Part shown: piece by piece, positions 60,146 through 64,000 of the stretch
Numbering within the stretch: the stretch's first letter is position 1
Layout of the letters: every line of letters begins with the position of its first letter
DNA from: Pseudomonas sp. NFR16
Lineage (GTDB): Bacteria; Pseudomonadota; Gammaproteobacteria; Pseudomonadales; Pseudomonadaceae
Direction: 5' to 3'
DNA length: 64,000 bases
NCBI RefSeq assembly: GCF_900108875.1
Contig: NZ_FNYJ01000001.1
Coordinates: 744,001 to 808,000, forward strand
Notes under the pieces: generated by a model
The model's input: only the letters and a program-made list of their open reading frames with translations
Databases searched by the model: none
What the model was told of the DNA's origin: nothing
Made by a program: the position numbers and the translations under genes

Positions 60146-60764
60146 GCAGTACTCCTGCGCGTTCCAGCCAGCGTTCGAAACAGCTGAAGGTGGTGCATGC
60201 CGCGTTCACGACCTGCAGGTTGTGCGCCGGGTGATCGAACTCAACCAGGCGCTTGAGAAATGCTTTCCACAACCGACCGGTGTCCCGGCCATAGACATCG
60301 AGAAATTCGCCGCCGGTGTCGGCGTCGATCGCCAGCTTGTCGGCGACAATGCGACGCAGCACTTGACCGCCGAGGGTAGCGCCTTCCATTACATACATCG
60401 TGCCGAGCAGATGAGCGATGCTGTCGATGGGTGGAAGGTCAGCGCAGACAGGCAGCGCCTGGATCGCATCGGCGCTGAGGCCCAAGGCATGGAGGTCCTT
60501 CGTCAGCGCGGGTGTCTTTTGTCGCTCAGACGACTTGAACAGCCCGCTGCCGAACGCCTCGACGCGTTGCTCGAGTGTGAGATGAAAACCGTAATACGCC
60601 TCGATCAGCCGGCGGTAGGTGTCAAGGTCGAAGTCGGCGCGCATGAAAGGAAGCCTGGCTTCCAGTGCGCGGTGTTGAGCCCCGGTTGCACTGCGCAACA
60701 TCGTCAGGACTTCAGGGACGCTCGCGGCGCGAACGGGTTGCAGCTCGGGGGTGACATCAACCAA
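60132..60764 (-). CDS. bphO: Heme oxygenase BphO
   Basis: A 210-residue helical heme oxygenase of the bacterial BphO/PigA group. The proximal heme histidine is H31 in GAQHRALEARLPF, and the distal-helix glycine-rich segment is in LLGTMYVMEGATLGGQVL. It opens heme to biliverdin, the chromophore of BphP encoded by the overlapping next gene. The proximity explains its role as chromophore supplier rather than iron scavenging, although iron release also occurs. No Fur box was recognised upstream. Confidence 0.94.
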   Translation of the reverse strand: MVDVTPELQPVRAASVPEVLTMLRSATGAQHRALEARLPFMRADFDLDTYRRLIEAYYGFHLTLEQRVEAFGSGLFKSSERQKTPALTKDLHALGLSADAIQALPVCADLPPIDSIAHLLGTMYVMEGATLGGQVLRRIVADKLAIDADTGGEFLDVYGRDTGRLWKAFLKRLVEFDHPAHNLQVVNAACTTFSCFERWLERAGVLHDAR

Positions 60765-60908
60765 GGCCGGGGTTGTCCTTCAGGATCCGGAGAACGGGCT
60801 TGAAGTATCAGCCTTCGTGCACCCGCCGACAAGTTGATATCAGTGACAACGGCGACCCCGCCGCCGAAAAGGCAGCGGGGCCGTGCCGAAAGGCAAGACG
60901 ACTGTTGG

Positions 60909-62534
60909 TCAGAAAATGTAGTCGGTGGTCAGGAAGCTCGATTCGCGGTTATGGATGATGTCGCTGATCAAGGCCTTGTTGCTTTCCTGAAACTTGGTCG
61001 CCACCAGCGTGCGGATGGAGAAGACCCGCAGGGCATCATGAACCGACAAGGTGCCTTCGGCGGAGTTTTTCCGGCCGTTGAACGGGAAGCTGTCCGGGCC
61101 GCGCTGGCACTGGGCATTGATGTTGATGCGCCCGACCTGGTTGGCGAAGGCATCGACCAGACGACCGACCTGCTTGGGATCGTTGCCGAAGATACTCAGC
61201 TGCTGGCCGAAGTCCGAATCCAGTACGTATTCGATCACGCTGTCCAGGTCGCTGTAAGCAACCACGGGTACGACCGGGCCGAACTGTTCTTCGTGATAAA
61301 CGCGCATCTGCGGGGTGACCGGGTACAGCACCGCCGGATAGAAGAACTGCTCGTGGGTCGTGCCGCCGCCTTCGTTGACCACTTTGGCGCCTTTGCTGAT
61401 GGCGTCATCGACCAGCCCTTGCAGGTAATCGGTCTTGCCCGGCTCCGGCAGCGGGGTCAGTGACACACCCGCTTCCCACGGCATGCCCGGCTTGAGCTGA
61501 GCCAGTTTCTCCTCGAATTTCTCGAGGAAGCTGCCGACGACGTTTTCATGCACGAAGAGGATTTTCAGCGCGGTACAACGCTGCCCGTTGAACGACAGGG
61601 AACCGGTGATCGCTTCGGCAACCGCGTTGTCCAGATTGACGTCCGGCAGCACGATGCCCGGGTTCTTGGCGTCCAGACCCAGCGCGGCACGCAGGCGGTG
61701 CGGCTTGGGGTGCAGCTTTTTCAGGGCGCTGGCGGCCTTGTTGGTGCCGATGAAGGCGAACACGTCGATCTTGCCGCTGGCCATCAGGGCGCTGACGGTT
61801 TCGCGACCACTGCCGTAGATCACGTTGATCACGCCGGCCGGGAAGCTGTCGCGGAAGGCTTCCAGCAGAGGACGAATCAGCAGCACGCCGAACTTGGCTG
61901 GCTTGAAGACCACGGTGTTACCCATGATCAACGCCGGAATCAGCGTGGTGAACGTCTCGTTCAACGGATAGTTGTAGGGGCCCATGCACAGGGTGACGCC
62001 CAGCGGCACGCGGCGGATCTGCCCAAGGGTGTCCTGTTCCAGCTCGAAACGGCTCGAGCGGCGGTCCAGTTCCTTCAAGGCATTGATGGTGTCGACGATG
62101 TAGTCGCAGGTGCGGTCGAACTCTTTCTGTGAGTCCTTGAGGTTCTTGCCGATTTCCCACATCAGCAGCGTCACGACAGCATCGCGCTGCTCGCGCATCA
62201 GCTTGAGGAAGGTTTCGACGTGATGAATACGGTCAGCCACGCGCATCGTCGGCCACGCGCCCTGCCCCCGGTCGTAGGCTTTGACGGCGGCGTCCAGCGC
62301 GGTCATCGCAGTGTCGGCGTCCATCAACGGCGTGCTGCCCAGCACCACCGGTTCAAGGCCTGCGTCCGTCTTCAACGACACAGGGCTGAGCACCGGCGCC
62401 AACGGCCCTTGCCACTGGCGCAACTCGCCGTTGACCAGATAATCCCGCTGCTCGATGGCAGGACCGGCGCGAAATTGTTCAGGGATGTCTTCGGCGCGCG
62501 GGTACAGGTTGTCCAGGCGGTTTTGCAGGGTCAT
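60909..62534 (-). CDS. Aldehyde dehydrogenase, GapN-like, with altered ELGG motif
   Basis: A 541-residue aldehyde dehydrogenase family protein resembling NADP-dependent non-phosphorylating glyceraldehyde-3-phosphate dehydrogenases found in Pseudomonas. The catalytic cysteine is C320 in FNGQRCTALK, and the amide-holding asparagine is in MGPYNYPLNE (N188). In the block that usually reads LELGGKNP, this protein has LGLDAKNP (285-292), so the general-base glutamate is glycine G286. Methylmalonate-semialdehyde dehydrogenases also lack it, so loss need not mean an inactive enzyme. The N-terminal extension (about 60 residues) and C-terminal tail (SSFLTTDYIF) are typical of this long subgroup. Substrate is uncertain. 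Confidence 0.82.
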   Translation of the reverse strand: MTLQNRLDNLYPRAEDIPEQFRAGPAIEQRDYLVNGELRQWQGPLAPVLSPVSLKTDAGLEPVVLGSTPLMDADTAMTALDAAVKAYDRGQGAWPTMRVADRIHHVETFLKLMREQRDAVVTLLMWEIGKNLKDSQKEFDRTCDYIVDTINALKELDRRSSRFELEQDTLGQIRRVPLGVTLCMGPYNYPLNETFTTLIPALIMGNTVVFKPAKFGVLLIRPLLEAFRDSFPAGVINVIYGSGRETVSALMASGKIDVFAFIGTNKAASALKKLHPKPHRLRAALGLDAKNPGIVLPDVNLDNAVAEAITGSLSFNGQRCTALKILFVHENVVGSFLEKFEEKLAQLKPGMPWEAGVSLTPLPEPGKTDYLQGLVDDAISKGAKVVNEGGGTTHEQFFYPAVLYPVTPQMRVYHEEQFGPVVPVVAYSDLDSVIEYVLDSDFGQQLSIFGNDPKQVGRLVDAFANQVGRININAQCQRGPDSFPFNGRKNSAEGTLSVHDALRVFSIRTLVATKFQESNKALISDIIHNRESSFLTTDYIF

Positions 62535-62687
62535 CTCGCTTTACCTCTTCCAGTCGGTCATCGTGCAAACAGACCGACACTACGCCACAGCCGAACGGGA
62601 ATGAAAAGAGTTGCAAGAAATGTCACGCGCAGGTGACAGAAGGCGCAGGGCTGAAACGATTGAGCTGCCAGCCCGGCGCAGGCCGGG

Positions 62688-63827
62688 TTAAGCCGGGCGG
62701 CCCCAGGCCACCGCCGTTTGGTTGCGGCCTTCTGCTTTGGCCTTGAACAACGCCCGGTCGGCGTGGCCAAGCAATGCATGAACGTCCCGATCGGCATCGC
62801 TCAACGATGCGACGCCAAGGCTGGCGGTGATGCCGCCGTGATGGTCGCACGCAATCGCAGCGATATCTCGGCGCAGTTTCTCGGCAATGGCGTGAGCGAC
62901 GTCTGGCGACGTGTCCGTCAGCAGCAACGCGAACTCCTCGCCTCCAAGCCGGCCGCAGACATCGGCCTCGCGCACCGAATCGCAGATGACCGCGCCAATC
63001 TGGCGCAACACCTGATCACCGGCCTGATGGCCGTAGCGGTCGTTGATCTGTTTGAAATGGTCGATGTCCAGCATCAGCGCGCACAGCGGCAGGCGGTTGC
63101 GCCAGCAATGGTCGTAGGCGCGCTCAGCGTGATGAAAGAACGCACGACGGTTTTTCAGCCCGGTCAGTTCGTCAGTCTGCGCGGCATGGGTCGCAATGCG
63201 GTGGGCATGTTCCATTTCGCGGGTCAGACGGAAGGCTTTCTCCATTGCCAACGACAGCTTGCGGGTCGCGCTGGCGACGAACGATGCGAACACCAACGAA
63301 GCCAACGCCATGCCGACCTGGGTAGCCTCAGGCTGGAACAGCAACCACGTCGAGCATGGCAGCAGCACCAGGGCGATAGCCACCAGGGTCATCGAGCGGT
63401 AGGCCGAGTAACAGGCCACCGCACTGACCGACATTCCCACCGCAAACAGTAACACCAGCGTCTGCGTGAGCAGATCACCCGGCTGCATCAATGCCACCGC
63501 CCCGCCGCCCCAGATGCCCGCCGACAGCACCAGCGTGAGCCAATAAGTGGTTTCCCAGCGCTTCGGTGTGCGCCCGGCTTCGGCGCAACGAAAATAGGTG
63601 GTCAGCATGATCAGGCGCAAGGAAGTTGAGCCACCGAGCAGTGCCAGCCAGCCGATGATCAGGCCGTGAGCGGCGCGGTCCCAGCACAGCCAGGACAACA
63701 TCAGCGCCGCGAGCAGGCTGCCGAAAACCGAGAAAAAACTTTGGCGAAACAACAGCTGCAAACGATCGGTTCGCACTTGGGCCCGTATCTGGACGTCGCG
63801 ATCATGTTGAAACTCGAGGAGGTACAT
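62688..63827 (-). CDS. Membrane diguanylate cyclase
   Basis: A 379-residue protein. Six hydrophobic segments (about residues 20-190) form a membrane sensor of the MASE type, then a GGDEF domain with LTGLKNRRAFF, DIDHFKQINDRYGHQAGD and the active loop GGEEF near residue 290. An RxxD inhibitory site (READ) lies five residues before GGEEF, so feedback inhibition by c-di-GMP is expected. The start at 63827 is backed by a GGAG site; 63857 would add ten residues. It should make c-di-GMP in response to an unknown envelope signal. Confidence 0.88.
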   Translation of the reverse strand: MYLLEFQHDRDVQIRAQVRTDRLQLLFRQSFFSVFGSLLAALMLSWLCWDRAAHGLIIGWLALLGGSTSLRLIMLTTYFRCAEAGRTPKRWETTYWLTLVLSAGIWGGGAVALMQPGDLLTQTLVLLFAVGMSVSAVACYSAYRSMTLVAIALVLLPCSTWLLFQPEATQVGMALASLVFASFVASATRKLSLAMEKAFRLTREMEHAHRIATHAAQTDELTGLKNRRAFFHHAERAYDHCWRNRLPLCALMLDIDHFKQINDRYGHQAGDQVLRQIGAVICDSVREADVCGRLGGEEFALLLTDTSPDVAHAIAEKLRRDIAAIACDHHGGITASLGVASLSDADRDVHALLGHADRALFKAKAEGRNQTAVAWGRPA

Positions 63828-64000
63828 CTGCTCCGCCCGGCCCTGCCAAGATGACATGGCGCAGATTGTGGCACCGTGCTACTGCAGCGCACAACTCGCT
63901 CGCCCATCATTTGCAAGAAATCGGATCCTCATCAGCTTATTTGCGACGAAAGGGTCAGCAGCGTCCCGCCAGAGGCTCTATATCGGACGATGCAGCGCGA

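Overview
The window is 64 kb of a GC-rich (about 60%) gammaproteobacterial chromosome, almost certainly a Pseudomonas of the fluorescens/syringae type. The reasons are typical Pseudomonas neighbours (katB-ankB, bphO-bphP, pcaQ-pcaHG, phosphatidylcholine synthase), Pseudomonas-type REP palindromes and the codon use. I see no prophage, insertion sequence, CRISPR array or rRNA. The only tRNA is tRNA-Sec.

Layout. 0.1-6.6 kb: a gene fusing a beta-hydroxyacid-dehydrogenase-like domain to an alpha/beta hydrolase, then a TetR-controlled block (short-chain dehydrogenase and SnoaL-like protein on one side, TetR and a DHA2 exporter on the other, sharing one operator motif), and a LysR regulator. 6.6-17.4 kb: a gene-free stretch with palindromes and a terminator that looks like a small RNA gene, ridA, rlhA, pcs, a Lrp-type regulator facing a cysteine desulfurase, a SatD/membrane-protein operon bracketed by four copies of an 18-bp dyad, a PLP C-S lyase and gamma-glutamyltransferase. 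17.7-28 kb: an SH3-domain anchor protein and a complete selenocysteine module on the minus strand, fdnG(UGA)-fdnH-fdnI-fdhE-selA-selB-selC; only selD is missing. 28-35 kb: uvsE, an orphan kinase, a GlxA-type regulator, msrA, a small polar protein, and the katB-ankB peroxide-defence pair behind an AT-rich leader. 35-42 kb: an RND efflux operon (adaptor, pump, outer-membrane channel) with a divergent TetR gene. 42-46.5 kb: REP elements, then a KaiC-like ATPase, a single-domain response regulator and a PAS-PAS hybrid kinase in one direction. 47-53 kb: a class III aminotransferase, an ArnT-like glycosyltransferase, a 180-bp tandem repeat built from REP pairs running into a histidine kinase gene, and a DHA1 exporter. 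53.5-58 kb: protocatechuate catabolism (pcaQ, pcaH, pcaG, pcaB, pcaC; no pcaD). 58-64 kb: bacteriophytochrome and heme oxygenase, a GapN-like aldehyde dehydrogenase and a membrane diguanylate cyclase.

How it works together. SelA and SelB charge and deliver selenocysteine on the tRNA encoded 8 nt after selB, so the ribosome can read the in-frame UGA of fdnG. The finished FdnGHI enzyme, matured with FdhE, oxidises formate at the membrane. PcaQ probably activates pcaHG through a palindrome that overlaps its own stop codon. BphO makes the biliverdin that BphP binds. The least explained items are the SatD operon with its equally spaced dyads, the candidate small RNA near 6.86 kb, the two-domain fusion gene at the left end, and the tandem REP array that duplicates the end of a kinase gene. 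All functions are read from sequence motifs and family knowledge; no database search was run.
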